The notes beneath the pieces were generated by a model. That model did no database searches, was not told the origin of the DNA, and saw only the letters and a program-made list of their open reading frames with translations. Source: Candidatus Woesearchaeota archaeon (GTDB taxonomy: Archaea; Nanobdellota; Nanobdellia; Woesearchaeales; GW2011-AR9). From it: a DNA stretch of 37,506 nt. The stretch is taken from NCBI GenBank assembly GCA_018302605.1, contig JAGVZN010000026.1, forward strand, positions 1 through 37,506. The letters are read 5' to 3'. The translations under genes were made by a program, and so were the position numbers. Numbering within the stretch: position 1 is the stretch's first letter; every line of letters starts with the position of its first letter. Of this stretch, positions 18,532 through 28,143 are shown piece by piece.

Positions 18532-19875
18532 TCAAATATTCAATTCTCTTAATTTCTGTTCTACATAATTTTTCTTCTCTTTCAGCGCAGTTGGTGAACC
18601 GCCGCCATGCCAGGTGAATCGCGGACGCATCTGCACGGGGAAGATGCGCTCGTTGGCATCGTCGAAAATGACGGCAGCTCCGGTCACCCGCGGCAGATGA
18701 TTGATCTCCTCTTCCAAGCCTTGACGCATGTAGCTCTGGGTCAATTGCTGCAAAGCCTCAACGTCAATCTGTGCTGTCAAACGATGAGCGATGACCGTGT
18801 CTGCTTGAGTCAAGACATCAGTATGGATCTTGCCCGGCTGCTGCGAAGCAAGAATGAGAGAAATACCGGGCTGGCGTCCTTCCCGCAAAATGGTGATCAA
18901 TGAATCTGTTGCGGCCGTCTTTCCTTCTCGGGGCAGCAATTCATGAGCTTCGTCAAGGCCGATCCAGACTAACGGCTCTTGAAGCTTCTCTTTAACCTCT
19001 TTGGTAAAATAATGCATGGCCGCATCAACAGTCTTGAACTCTTCTGTTTTACGAGCGAGCATGCGTTGATTAAAGAGGGTGCGGCAGATTAGGCCGACGA
19101 CGAGAGATTTAATTTCCCAACCAGAAGACATCGTCGCATAAGGGGAAACGTCAAGAACAGTTACTTGACCGCCGGCAATCAGTTCTTTTAGCGGTGTCCC
19201 TTCTTTGGAAAAAATTTCCCAGCCTTTCGCTTTTTCAAATTGATTGACAACGATATTTTTAACGACGTGATCGCTTTCTGTGTCTTTTTTGATGAGCAGA
19301 ATCAGCTGATCTAGATTATAGGAGTCTCCTGTGCTGTTCAGCTGCTGGACAATCTTGGTGATCAGCACGCCCTCCGCGGAATTGGGCTGGATCGAAAAAG
19401 CTGTGCACCAGTCGAGAGGATCAACATCGATGGGGCGCAGGGAGAAGGGGAAGTCAGTAGGGATGCCTGATTCTTTATACTGGCCATAAAAGCCGGTAGG
19501 GGTATAAATTTTAACGTCCAATGATCGAGGATCCATCCCCCAATCTTTTAATAAGCCAGCATCCTGATAATTAGGATATTTCATCGTCCAATAAATGCCC
19601 ATGGTATCCAGCAGGATAATGGAAAGGTTTTGCTTGATCTCCTGAGGCAGGTCAGCAAGGCCCTCGGCGATGGCGCCGAGCGAGTAAGACTTCCCCGATC
19701 CTCTCTTTCCAACAATAAAAAGAACATGCGCGCCGGCAACGTCAAGATACACGGGGTTAGAGAGCGAGACAGTCTGGCCCATCTGGACGTATTGTTTACC
19801 AATAAGAATCGTTCCTTGCTTGCCATGTTTTTCAACATCCCTCTGGGAACGGCCGATAATGACATCAAACACCAT
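18532..19875 (-). CDS. HerA-like ATPase/helicase
   Basis: FIVGKRGSGKSYSLGAIAEGL (Walker A), WIGLDEAHELLP, LILASQQPGKIHTDVLTQADTVIAHRL. Confidence 0.92.
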   Translation of the reverse strand: MVFDVIIGRSQRDVEKHGKQGTILIGKQYVQMGQTVSLSNPVYLDVAGAHVLFIVGKRGSGKSYSLGAIAEGLADLPQEIKQNLSIILLDTMGIYWTMKYPNYQDAGLLKDWGMDPRSLDVKIYTPTGFYGQYKESGIPTDFPFSLRPIDVDPLDWCTAFSIQPNSAEGVLITKIVQQLNSTGDSYNLDQLILLIKKDTESDHVVKNIVVNQFEKAKGWEIFSKEGTPLKELIAGGQVTVLDVSPYATMSSGWEIKSLVVGLICRTLFNQRMLARKTEEFKTVDAAMHYFTKEVKEKLQEPLVWIGLDEAHELLPREGKTAATDSLITILREGRQPGISLILASQQPGKIHTDVLTQADTVIAHRLTAQIDVEALQQLTQSYMRQGLEEEINHLPRVTGAAVIFDDANERIFPVQMRPRFTWHGGGSPTALKEKKNYVEQKLRELNI

Positions 19876-19993
19876 TTAGTGACTAAAGCGTAAAAAGCAT
19901 AAAAAACTATCGAAATCCCGTAGGTATTCAGTTTAGGGCTGGTGCGGTCAAGAGGAGGTGGAATGCAAGAAAAAAAGGAAAAAATAATCGACC

Positions 19994-21358
19994 TTACAGC
20001 TGATCGTCCGTTAGAATCGTTACTTTAGAAGGCTCTTTCGTCTTAGCTGACGTGCCGATAACGAAATTGACGCCAATTTTTTCGACCAGCTTTAATAGAT
20101 CGAGATCAACAGCTCCGTCTAACGCAACGCCATAGATTCCCCCGTTTAGGCTTTTGATCGTTGAACTTAATTCGCTGAGAGGGACTTTTCCCAGAATATT
20201 AAGCTGCGGATCAAAAATGCAGGCTCCGCGCGTCCCGACTAAGTCTTCCATGGTCTTCTTCAGTGCTTTTTTCTCTTCGAAGGAAAGTGTCTTCCGTTGA
20301 GGAGCGCTTGCTCCACGGGGAACGAACGGCGCAACAGTGCTGTTTTCCGTCCCGGTGTTCTCCGTTCTGGTGTTGCTCAATACCTTTTGGCGAAGCGCAG
20401 AACTCCCGTTGCTAGTCTGGGGCGGCCGACTATTCTCAAAGCGCCGGGATGAAGACCGTTGGTTACGACTGAAGCTGCTCTGATGTTGATCAGGATGGTC
20501 TTCCCGCAAAGCACCTTGCTCATCAATGCCCATATCCAGTTTCGCCTGTTCTGCGGTAATCCTTCCGCGCAAGGCTTTATGAATCTCTTTCTTGGTTATT
20601 TCTTCAACTTCTTTCCCATCTGGAGCCTTGCAGACAAAATCAATGTCAGCGACACTCAGTAATTCCCGAATGATCAGATCGCCACCACGATCGCCATCGA
20701 CAAAGACTGTAATGGACTTTTTGTGGCTGATATCTTTGACCGTCTGCGGACAGGATGTGCCATTCATCGCCAGAGCATTCTTAAACCCATGTTTGAGCAA
20801 ATTAAGCACATCGGCGCGGCCTTCCACAATGACGACTTCTTCGCTTTCGTCGATTCCCGGCCCGGCAGCAAGACGTTCAGGGCCATATTCACAGACTTCC
20901 ATCATCCGGACGGATTGGGCAACTTCATCAGCCAATTCCTGAGAATCTGGAAGAGTCTCTTCAGTTAATTGGCGTAGAAGCTGTTTTGCCCGTTCGATCA
21001 CAAATTGACGTTTACTGATACGCACATCCTCTATTTTCCCAACCTGGATCTTCGCATTGCACGGGCCGATGCGCTGGATAATCTCCATCGCCGCGCCCAC
21101 AATAGCTGTTTCGGTCTTGTCCAAAGAACTGGGGATGATGATCTCGCCGCTCGTCCGACCACCACTGGAGGTGGTATTGACTTCAATGCGGCCAATGCGG
21201 CCGCTGCGTTGCAGTTCACGCAGTTCCAGATCATTTCCAAGCAGACCTTCCGTCTGCCCAAAAATTGCGCCGATAACATCTGGTCGATCGACAATTCCTT
21301 CAATAGTAATCGTTGAATGAATGATATATTTTGCCGCTACTGGGCTTATTTTTGCCAT
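19994..21358 (-). CDS. dnaG: Archaeal DnaG-like primase
   Basis: VVIVEGRADVLNLLKHGFKNALAMNGTS (TOPRIM), ITVFVDGDRGGDLI; ATG at 21358 (MAKISPVAAKYIIHSTITIEG) preferred. Confidence 0.95.
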   Translation of the reverse strand: MAKISPVAAKYIIHSTITIEGIVDRPDVIGAIFGQTEGLLGNDLELRELQRSGRIGRIEVNTTSSGGRTSGEIIIPSSLDKTETAIVGAAMEIIQRIGPCNAKIQVGKIEDVRISKRQFVIERAKQLLRQLTEETLPDSQELADEVAQSVRMMEVCEYGPERLAAGPGIDESEEVVIVEGRADVLNLLKHGFKNALAMNGTSCPQTVKDISHKKSITVFVDGDRGGDLIIRELLSVADIDFVCKAPDGKEVEEITKKEIHKALRGRITAEQAKLDMGIDEQGALREDHPDQHQSSFSRNQRSSSRRFENSRPPQTSNGSSALRQKVLSNTRTENTGTENSTVAPFVPRGASAPQRKTLSFEEKKALKKTMEDLVGTRGACIFDPQLNILGKVPLSELSSTIKSLNGGIYGVALDGAVDLDLLKLVEKIGVNFVIGTSAKTKEPSKVTILTDDQL

Positions 21359-21414
21359 AGTAATGCCTCCATTTTCACAAGGCCCTAGAAGTGAGAACAT
21401 TCAATAACTTACGC

Positions 21415-21635
21415 ACTCCTGCGTACCGCGGTCAAACCAATACAGATGGTACGTTGATCGTGGATGAGTGATAAAGATGAAAGTCCTACTCTACGACTTG
21501 CGCTGATGATTATGAAGCCCGCATCACTAACCCCCGGGTTCATGGCTTGGTGCACAAAAACCAAAGGTTCTTGGCATCCCTTACGGGACGTTGCCGTTCA
21601 CTCCCCCAGGTACTCTCATGACGGGCTTTATTTCC
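21415..21635 (-). ncRNA. Putative structured RNA or long structured leader upstream of dnaG (unassigned)
   Basis: Non-coding gap with minus-strand TATA-like TTTATATA at about 21651-21658, paired AAGCCCGTCA...TGATGCGGGCTT, GTCCC-GTAA-GGGAT hairpin, AAGTC...GACTT, CGTACC...GGTACG and ACGCA-GGAG-TGCGT hairpins. Confidence 0.4.
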
Positions 21636-21708
21636 GTTTTATAAGCTGTAGTATATAAATATTTTGGTGCAGGATTCGTGATGTGGGATTCGTGAAAATG
21701 TGAGTGGA

Positions 21709-22092
21709 TTATTCTTTGGTTTCAGAGTCTATTGTTTGTTCAAGTCCCATCTTCTTTCTTTTTTTATGTTTGACGTAAGAAATAAGCGTTCCAGACCCCA
21801 TCCACAAAAGTAGCGAGAGATAATCAAACGCATTTAATTCTCCTCGGCTAATGTGGGGGATAATAAATGGATTGTGAATGATTGTAGAAACAGCAAACGT
21901 GCTCATTGTCGCAAGTACTGGTCTTTCCTTACCACCTAGCGCTTTATACAAAGGAACAAAGAAAAAGCGATATTGTGGAAAACGGCGTAATACTTCGTTT
22001 CCCCAAAATGTTTCTACCCCCCCCCCAATTCTCTCCACTAAACTGGTATGGCAAGTTTCAGGGGAATTTTGTCTGTATTCAGGGGTTGCCAT
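21709..22092 (-). CDS. Small membrane protein with in-frame poly-G tract
   Basis: 127-aa ORF with hydrophobic segments; ATT GGG GGG GGG GTA encoded by a G10 run (22017-22026, C on + strand). Confidence 0.5.
   Translation of the reverse strand: MATPEYRQNSPETCHTSLVERIGGGVETFWGNEVLRRFPQYRFFFVPLYKALGGKERPVLATMSTFAVSTIIHNPFIIPHISRGELNAFDYLSLLLWMGSGTLISYVKHKKRKKMGLEQTIDSETKE
22017..22026 (-). repeat. Mononucleotide G10 tract inside CDS
   Basis: + strand ctaCCCCCCCCCCaatt, counted directly. Confidence 0.9.
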
Positions 22093-22303
22093 TTTTAGTT
22101 GTCATATTGTGAATATAGGAAGAGGAAAAACCCCAGCAAACCTCTGACCGAAGCCAAAGATTCGCCGAGGAAAAGAGGTGGTTTGAGGTGTGTTTACCAC
22201 TTTAAAAGGGTGTTTATATTTAAATGTTTTGGTTAAATTGTTACTTTGTAGTGGTTTGAGGCCTGTGGAGATTTTTTATAAAGTACAAGCCTTCTGAGAG
22301 GTT

Positions 22304-22828
22304 ATGTGGCAGGAATACGGATTTAGGACGGGGAGAATAGTCCTCCCGGGAATACAAACGATTGTAGATTTAAAGCCGCACCAATGGTTCAGATTCGATG
22401 GAATTGTTGATAATCTTGGAGCTTATTATCAAATGCTGGGGAAGTCTTTAGATTTGACTCTAGAGCCAGGGGATGAAACGGGGATCTGTCACCATTTTGA
22501 TCTCGAAACTGAAAGCAGAAAAGAAGAGTTAATCGTCGTTGCTGTGGAAGACCTAGGTGAACTGATACCAACGCTCTTTACCATTGGCCATGAATCAACT
22601 CATGCCATAACCTACCTAAACCAGGGGCAAAGATTGGTGGAGGAATTAAGAGTAGAAGGTTTTAATCTAAATCCCTATCAAAAATACACAGATGAAGAAG
22701 ATATCTGCCATATTGGCGGACTTTTTGCGTTGTATCGTTTTGGATTATTGGATAGTATTGACCATTCTTCCAAAGATGATGATCCGATCATCTCCCTCCT
22801 CGAAGATCTTTTAGCCAGCCGGAGATAG
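22304..22828 (+). CDS. Putative zincin-like (HExxH) protein
   Basis: PTLFTIGHESTHAITYLNQGQ contains HESTH followed by EELRVEGFNL and DEEDICHIGGLFALYRFG. Confidence 0.5.
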   Translation: MWQEYGFRTGRIVLPGIQTIVDLKPHQWFRFDGIVDNLGAYYQMLGKSLDLTLEPGDETGICHHFDLETESRKEELIVVAVEDLGELIPTLFTIGHESTHAITYLNQGQRLVEELRVEGFNLNPYQKYTDEEDICHIGGLFALYRFGLLDSIDHSSKDDDPIISLLEDLLASRR

Positions 22829-22868
22829 AGCATGACCAGAATAAAAGAAGAACGATGAGAATTGGGGG

Positions 22869-23044
22869 GTACGTATTAAGTCCGTGCTTGGGCAGGTCGA
22901 CCTGCCTCGTCTCGCTCAGAGAGTGCAAACAACTGTTCTCCAGAACTATTCTGAGAGATGAGCGAGACCATTATTTTTCTGTCCAATAGCAACGCTCGGC
23001 AGGCCATCTTGACCAAGCCCGCACAGACTTAACTTAATACGTCC
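22869..23044 (+). mobile_element. Family B hairpin MITE-like element, copy B2 (176 bp)
   Basis: Ends GTACGTATTAAG/CTTAATACGTCC; flanks ATTGGGGG (22861-22868) and ATTGGAGG (23045-23052), 7/8 match; reverse complement of B1 over the full length. Confidence 0.9.
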
Positions 23045-23045
23045 A

Positions 23046-23828
23046 TTGGAGGATAGTTTTTATAAGCAGCATGCTTTTAATCCAACCCTGATGACTCAAT
23101 TCACTTATCAAGAACGCTTTAAGACCATCAAAGGCGTCTTTGATGAATTTACAAATAGAACACTTTTCGAGTTAGAAAGCAAAGGGGCGTTTGATGAATT
23201 GGTCAGCCCATTAACAGTAGGCAAGGAAAGCAGCGTCTTTATAGCAAAAAAAGATGAGAAAAAAGTGATTGTTAAGATTTATTTTATCCAACCGGCAAAT
23301 TTCATGAAGATGTTTGATTACATCCGTAAAGATCCGCGTTATCAATATCTGCAACAACACCGCAGACAAATTATTTTAGCTTGGGCGCAGCGTGAGTTTA
23401 AGAACCTGCATCGGGCGGTGGAAGCGGGTATCCATTCCCCAAAACCGCTGCAATGGCTGAACCACATCATCATCGAAGAATTTATTGGGGATGAAGAGCC
23501 GGCGCCGCCGCTGAAAGACGCGCCGCCGCAAAACCCGAAGAAGTTCTATGATGAGGTAGTGAGCGGGATGACAAAATTATACCAAAAAAGATTGATTCAC
23601 GGAGATCTTTCTTCATTTAATATTTTAAATTATCGGGAAAAACCTTATTTCATCGATTTTTCACAAGCGACATTGACAAAAGCGCCGAACTCGCATGAAT
23701 TATTAGTGAGGGACGTGGGGAACATTGTGCGATATTTCCAGAAGTTGGGTGTTAAAGCGGATGCAGAAAAAATAATGATCAGAATTATGGGCAAACATTT
23801 AAAAAAGAATTCACCAGAAACAGAATAA
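23046..23828 (+). CDS. rio1: RIO1-type serine protein kinase
   Basis: VGKESSVFIAKKDEKKVIVKIY, LIHGDLSSFNIL, YFIDFSQAT. The track start is a TTG inside the B2 target duplication; ATG at 23091 is an alternative start. Confidence 0.92.
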   Translation: MEDSFYKQHAFNPTLMTQFTYQERFKTIKGVFDEFTNRTLFELESKGAFDELVSPLTVGKESSVFIAKKDEKKVIVKIYFIQPANFMKMFDYIRKDPRYQYLQQHRRQIILAWAQREFKNLHRAVEAGIHSPKPLQWLNHIIIEEFIGDEEPAPPLKDAPPQNPKKFYDEVVSGMTKLYQKRLIHGDLSSFNILNYREKPYFIDFSQATLTKAPNSHELLVRDVGNIVRYFQKLGVKADAEKIMIRIMGKHLKKNSPETE

Positions 23829-24361
23829 TGGACCCCGAAGAATTTTCTTACGAATTGAAGATCCCGCAGGAACGGGTAGCAGTGCTGATCGGCAAGGATG
23901 GAGTGACCAAGAAAGAGATTGAACAGCTGACCAACTGTGCTCTGGACATTTCAGCAGAAGGGGATGTTCTGATTAAAGGTAAAGATGGGGTGGAACTCTA
24001 TACCGCAAAAGAAATTATTCGGGCAATTGCCCGTGGTTTTAACCCAAAGACAGCCATGCTCCTCCAGAAAACAGATTATGCAATGGAAATGATCGAAATG
24101 AAAGATATCGCCGGGAAAAGCAGAAATACGATGGAGCGTCTGAAAGGGAGAGTGATTGGCACAGGGGGAAAGAGCCGGGAAGAGATCGAGCGGTTGACTG
24201 GCTGTGCTATCTCGGTATATGGGAAGACGATCGGGATTGTGGGAGAGACGGATAATGTTGCCATCGCCCGCCAGGCAGTGGCCATGCTCCTGCAAGGATC
24301 AATGCATAAGACAGTTTATCAATTTCTCGAACGGAAGAAGAAGGAGATCTTGTTTGGATGA
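23828..24361 (+). CDS. KH-domain ribosome biogenesis protein (Dim2/Pno1/Krr1-like)
   Basis: Two KH modules: RVAVLIGKDGVTKKEIEQLTNCALDI and RVIGTGGKSREEIERLTGCAISVYGKTIGIVG. Confidence 0.9.
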   Translation: MDPEEFSYELKIPQERVAVLIGKDGVTKKEIEQLTNCALDISAEGDVLIKGKDGVELYTAKEIIRAIARGFNPKTAMLLQKTDYAMEMIEMKDIAGKSRNTMERLKGRVIGTGGKSREEIERLTGCAISVYGKTIGIVGETDNVAIARQAVAMLLQGSMHKTVYQFLERKKKEILFG

Positions 24362-25008
24362 GGAAAGCAGTCATCTTTGATTTGAATGGAATTTTTCTTT
24401 CTAGTGAATTATTAAATCGGCGAGTGGAGGCAAAATGGGGAATTGCCAAAGAGCAATTCCTGCCTGCTCTTCTGGAGATTATGGAAATCGTACGCAAGCC
24501 TGCTGCTCCCCCCGTGTTTTCGTTGTGGAAACCCTATTTCCAAAAATGGGGGATGAATCTCTCCAAGAAGGAATTCTTCACTTTTTGGTTCTCCGGAGAA
24601 AAGATAAACACAAGAGCGCTTCGTTTTACTTTAGAACTTCGCAAAAGAGGAGTGAAAGTGTTTCTCCTTTCGAACAATTTTAAGGAACGAACAGAATATT
24701 ATCAAAAACATTTTCCGGAATTGTTTGAATCAGTGGACAATGCATATTTCTCTTGGAAAACAGGATTTGTCAAACCGGATCGGAAAGCATGGCTGAATGT
24801 CCTGAAAGAGAATAAGCTTGATCCAAAAGAATGCTTATATTTTGATGATTCTGAGAAAAATGTAACTGTGGCCAGGGAATTGGGGATTACGGCGTATGTT
24901 TTTGCGGGAACGGCGAAGATGCAAGAGATTGTTAAGAAAGAGTTAAACACAATTCGAGGCTCGCCTTCACAATGGTTAAAACCGAAAATTCGTTGTTATC
25001 TTCGTTAA
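24358..25008 (+). CDS. HAD-superfamily hydrolase
   Basis: AVIFDLNGIF, VFLLSNN, KPDRKAWLNVL, CLYFDDSEKNVTVARELG. Confidence 0.85.
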   Translation: MRKAVIFDLNGIFLSSELLNRRVEAKWGIAKEQFLPALLEIMEIVRKPAAPPVFSLWKPYFQKWGMNLSKKEFFTFWFSGEKINTRALRFTLELRKRGVKVFLLSNNFKERTEYYQKHFPELFESVDNAYFSWKTGFVKPDRKAWLNVLKENKLDPKECLYFDDSEKNVTVARELGITAYVFAGTAKMQEIVKKELNTIRGSPSQWLKPKIRCYLR

Positions 25009-25509
25009 AATCATAAAAAGAAAAACTTACAAAATGATCTCATAATTTTGCCTAACAAAATTTTAACGAAAGTGTTGAAAAATAAAAACCATAGAACAAA
25101 AGATTTATTCTGACTTTGGAACAACCTCAGCGGGTCTAACCTCATAAGCGGATAATACTGGCTTCCCATCGACTTCTCTTAACAGATATGGCTTATCGTC
25201 AATTCTCATGATGGTTTCTGGTTCGCCATTTCCATCTAAATCCCTACATTCTACTTCCAGCTTACTAGGTGCAATGTATCCTTGCTGAACTTGTTTAGTT
25301 TGTGGAATTCTGTGCTTTACAAATGGACTATATCCAGTTAGAGCATTTGCCCCCAATACAACACCAATTCCAAGAGCCAATCCTAATACGTATTGTTTCA
25401 TTTCCATAATAAATAGAATAAATCAATACTTTATAAATCTTTTGTTTATTTTACTACTTGAAAGTTAATGACCTCTTTTTCAACAACTACGATAACAACG
25501 AATTTTCGG
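24982..25509. repeat. Pair of exact 19-bp inverted repeats CCGAAAATTCGTTGTTATC flanking a small gene
   Basis: CCGAAAATTCGTTGTTATC at 24982-25000 and its reverse complement GATAACAACGAATTTTCGG at 25491-25509. Confidence 0.8.
25105..25407 (-). CDS. Small exported/membrane protein with Asp-rich DxDGNGxxE motif
   Basis: N-terminal hydrophobic LGLALGIGVVLGANAL; VECRDLDGNGEPETIMRIDDKPYLL. Confidence 0.55.
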   Translation of the reverse strand: MEMKQYVLGLALGIGVVLGANALTGYSPFVKHRIPQTKQVQQGYIAPSKLEVECRDLDGNGEPETIMRIDDKPYLLREVDGKPVLSAYEVRPAEVVPKSE

Positions 25510-25602
25510 CGAGCACCGAACTTCTCCCTTCGGTCGACCACGTTGCACTCTCACTTCACTTCGTTCCGTTCGGGGCACATGACATAAATTTCGATGCTTT
25601 GA

Positions 25603-26298
25603 TCAAACCCCCCTCTTCTTCCCATAGGCCATAATCTGGTCACGATTGGTAAAACCATACCCATATTTCAGACAGAGATCCAAAACCAACGGCATGTTCT
25701 TGATAATCTGCGCCCGCGTTTCCCCTTGCGGCATGAGATAAATTGGGATGGAAGAGTTTTGAGTTATTTCGTTGATTTCCAGAATGTCCGCTTCCGAAGA
25801 AATTACAAATTTAAACAAGCTTTTTCTGGGGGGAAAGGTGTTCAATGCTTCCCGATTAATCCTCTTAGAATCGTAGCCAGACCATTGACTGCTGCTCTTT
25901 AATTTTGGGCTGATGTTGAATTGATCAACACGACGGGCAAGATCAGGGTTAATAATTATTGTGCCATTCGTTTCAATTTCGATGAAATAGCCAGATAATT
26001 TCTCCATCATCTTTAGCAAAGCGTATTGAAACAGCGTTGGTTCACCGCCGGTGAAAACGACATGGGTGATTCCAGATTTTTGAATCTGCCAAATAATCTC
26101 TTCAATATCCAGCAGTGTTTTTGTCCCTTCAAACACCGCATACGGCGTGTCGCATTGCGTCTTACCATCGTCCCTCTGATTCCAGCCGCAGCGCAGGTTG
26201 CAGCCCCAGACGCGGACAAAGATTGCCGGTGTTTTATGCAGGCCTTCGCCTTGCACGGCAGGATAGATTTCGCAAATTGGAATTGACGTTGGGGCCAT
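25603..26298 (-). CDS. queE: 7-carboxy-7-deazaguanine synthase-like radical SAM protein
   Basis: EIYPAVQGEGLHKTPAIFVRVWGCNLRCGW...CDTPYA, HVVFTGGEPTLF, IEIETNGT; ATG at 26298. Confidence 0.85.
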   Translation of the reverse strand: MAPTSIPICEIYPAVQGEGLHKTPAIFVRVWGCNLRCGWNQRDDGKTQCDTPYAVFEGTKTLLDIEEIIWQIQKSGITHVVFTGGEPTLFQYALLKMMEKLSGYFIEIETNGTIIINPDLARRVDQFNISPKLKSSSQWSGYDSKRINREALNTFPPRKSLFKFVISSEADILEINEITQNSSIPIYLMPQGETRAQIIKNMPLVLDLCLKYGYGFTNRDQIMAYGKKRGV

Positions 26299-26354
26299 TA
26301 TAACCCCTCCCCGAAGAGCAACTTTTATAAACACTTTCCTTTTTTCGGAGAGTG

Positions 26355-28136
26355 ATGGCGCAGAAGACAGCGGAAGAATTGGCCCAGAAGCAACGCGAGA
26401 TTTCCATTGCTGAATTCTTTGAAAAGAACCGCCACTTGCTGGGTTTTGACAACCCCCGGCGGGCATTGATGACGGCAGTAAAAGAAGCGGTAGATAATGC
26501 TCTCGATGCTTGCGAAGAAGCAAGAATCCTTCCAGAAATCAATGTGGAATTGATCCAACTGGGAGAAACCCGGTTTAGGATAGTCATCGAAGATAATGGT
26601 CCGGGGATTATCAAAGCGCAGCTTCCCAAGATTTTTGCCAAACTGTTGTACGGTTCTAAGTTTCACAAACTTGCCCAAACCCGTGGGCAGCAGGGAATCG
26701 GAATTTCTGCAGCAGTATTATACGGACAGCTGACCACGGGAAAGCCGGCAACAATCATGTCCAAGACGGGAGAAGGCAAAAAAGCAATTCGTATGAAATT
26801 GAAGATCAATACCCAAACAAACAACCCCGATGTCATCGAAGAGGAAGAAGTGGAATGGGAAGAAAAAGATCACGGGACGCGTATTGAGATTGATATGGAA
26901 GGGGCCTATCTGAAAGGAAGGCAGTCGGTTGATGAGTATCTGAAAGAAACGTCGGTAGTTAATCCCCACTGCACGATCATCTATACGAATCCGGAAGCAA
27001 ACCAAATGATCTTCCCGCGAGCGGCAGAGCAGCTTCCACCGGAGGCTCGGGAAATTAAGCCGCATCCTTACGGTGTGGAATTGGGAATGCTGATCAAGAT
27101 GCTGGAGACGACGAAAGCTTCAACACTGCAGCAATTCCTGACTGACGAATTTGTGCGGGTAGGCGCAGGGACGGCAAAAGAAATCTGCGCGAACGCCAGC
27201 CTGCTTCCTTCAACAAAGACAAAGAATCTGAACCGTGACCTAATGGAGAATCTCCACAAGGGCATTCAGAATACAAAAATCATCGCGCCGCCAACAGATT
27301 GCATCTCACCGATCACTGCTGATTTGCTGGAAAAAGGTCTGCGCAAAGAAATCAATGCGGAATTTTATTGTTCGACCACACGGCCTCCCGCTGTCTACCG
27401 CGGGAACCCGTTTATCATCGAGGCGGCGCTGGCCTATGGGGGGGAGCAGGAAGGAGATTCAGCAGTGCGGATCCTGCGTTTTGCCAACAGAGTGCCTTTG
27501 TTATATCAGCAGGGAGCATGCGCAATCACTAATTCTATCCAAGCAACATCCTGGAGATTATACGGCCTGCAGCAGAGCAAAAATTCGTTGCCCGTCGGAC
27601 CGTGTACGATTGTAGTGCACATGTCCTCGGTGTGGGTGCCGTTTACCTCGGAATCAAAAGAAGCATTGGCTCATTACCCAGAGATTGTGAAAGAAGTGAA
27701 ATTGGCGCTGCAGGAATGCGGCCGGAAGCTGGCTTCATTTGTCAACAAAAAGAGACGGATCAGTGAAGAGTCCAAGAAGCGTGGCTATATCGAGAAATAT
27801 ATCCCTCATGTGGCCGACTCCCTGAAAAGCATCGTCGGCCTGAGCGAGATTCAGAAGAAACAAGTGGAGGATGATCTTTATGCCATTTTAGAGCACACGC
27901 GAGGTGAATTAGAAGAAATCGAGATGGATAATCCCGACTACGACCCAGAACTAGCCCAGATTGGTGCGGAAGATGAGACGGAAGAACCAATGGGAGACGA
28001 TAGTTCCCCACACAAAAAAGGAAAGAAGAGAAAAGAAGAACTGGATGAAGAGAAAGAAGGAGATGAAAATGAAGACTCTTTTTCCGATGATGATGAAAAT
28101 GATAACCCGGGAGATCGACAGCTGAAACTGTCATAA
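26355..28136 (+). CDS. top6B: DNA topoisomerase VI subunit B
   Basis: [38 protein letters not shown] (GHKL fold); acidic/Lys-rich C-terminal tail. Confidence 0.96.
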   Translation: MAQKTAEELAQKQREISIAEFFEKNRHLLGFDNPRRALMTAVKEAVDNALDACEEARILPEINVELIQLGETRFRIVIEDNGPGIIKAQLPKIFAKLLYGSKFHKLAQTRGQQGIGISAAVLYGQLTTGKPATIMSKTGEGKKAIRMKLKINTQTNNPDVIEEEEVEWEEKDHGTRIEIDMEGAYLKGRQSVDEYLKETSVVNPHCTIIYTNPEANQMIFPRAAEQLPPEAREIKPHPYGVELGMLIKMLETTKASTLQQFLTDEFVRVGAGTAKEICANASLLPSTKTKNLNRDLMENLHKGIQNTKIIAPPTDCISPITADLLEKGLRKEINAEFYCSTTRPPAVYRGNPFIIEAALAYGGEQEGDSAVRILRFANRVPLLYQQGACAITNSIQATSWRLYGLQQSKNSLPVGPCTIVVHMSSVWVPFTSESKEALAHYPEIVKEVKLALQECGRKLASFVNKKRRISEESKKRGYIEKYIPHVADSLKSIVGLSEIQKKQVEDDLYAILEHTRGELEEIEMDNPDYDPELAQIGAEDETEEPMGDDSSPHKKGKKRKEELDEEKEGDENEDSFSDDDENDNPGDRQLKLS

Positions 28137-28143
28137 CAAAATC

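Noticed and set aside
21415-21640. Identification of the dnaG-upstream region as 5S rRNA, SRP RNA, RNase P RNA or C/D sRNA
   Set aside because: Isolated look-alike strings (AAGCCCG, GATGAAAGTCC/GGGCTTT, TGATGAT) occur, but the required combination and order of conserved motifs for any one family was not found.
25520-25575. Repetitive CTCACTTCACTTCGTTCCGTTC and ACCGAA...TTCGGT hairpin
   Set aside because: Low-complexity intergenic sequence; no array structure and no additional copies seen.
28000-28136. Acidic/Lys-rich C-terminal tail of Top6B as a novel domain
   Set aside because: Low-complexity charged tail; variable tails are unremarkable without conservation data.
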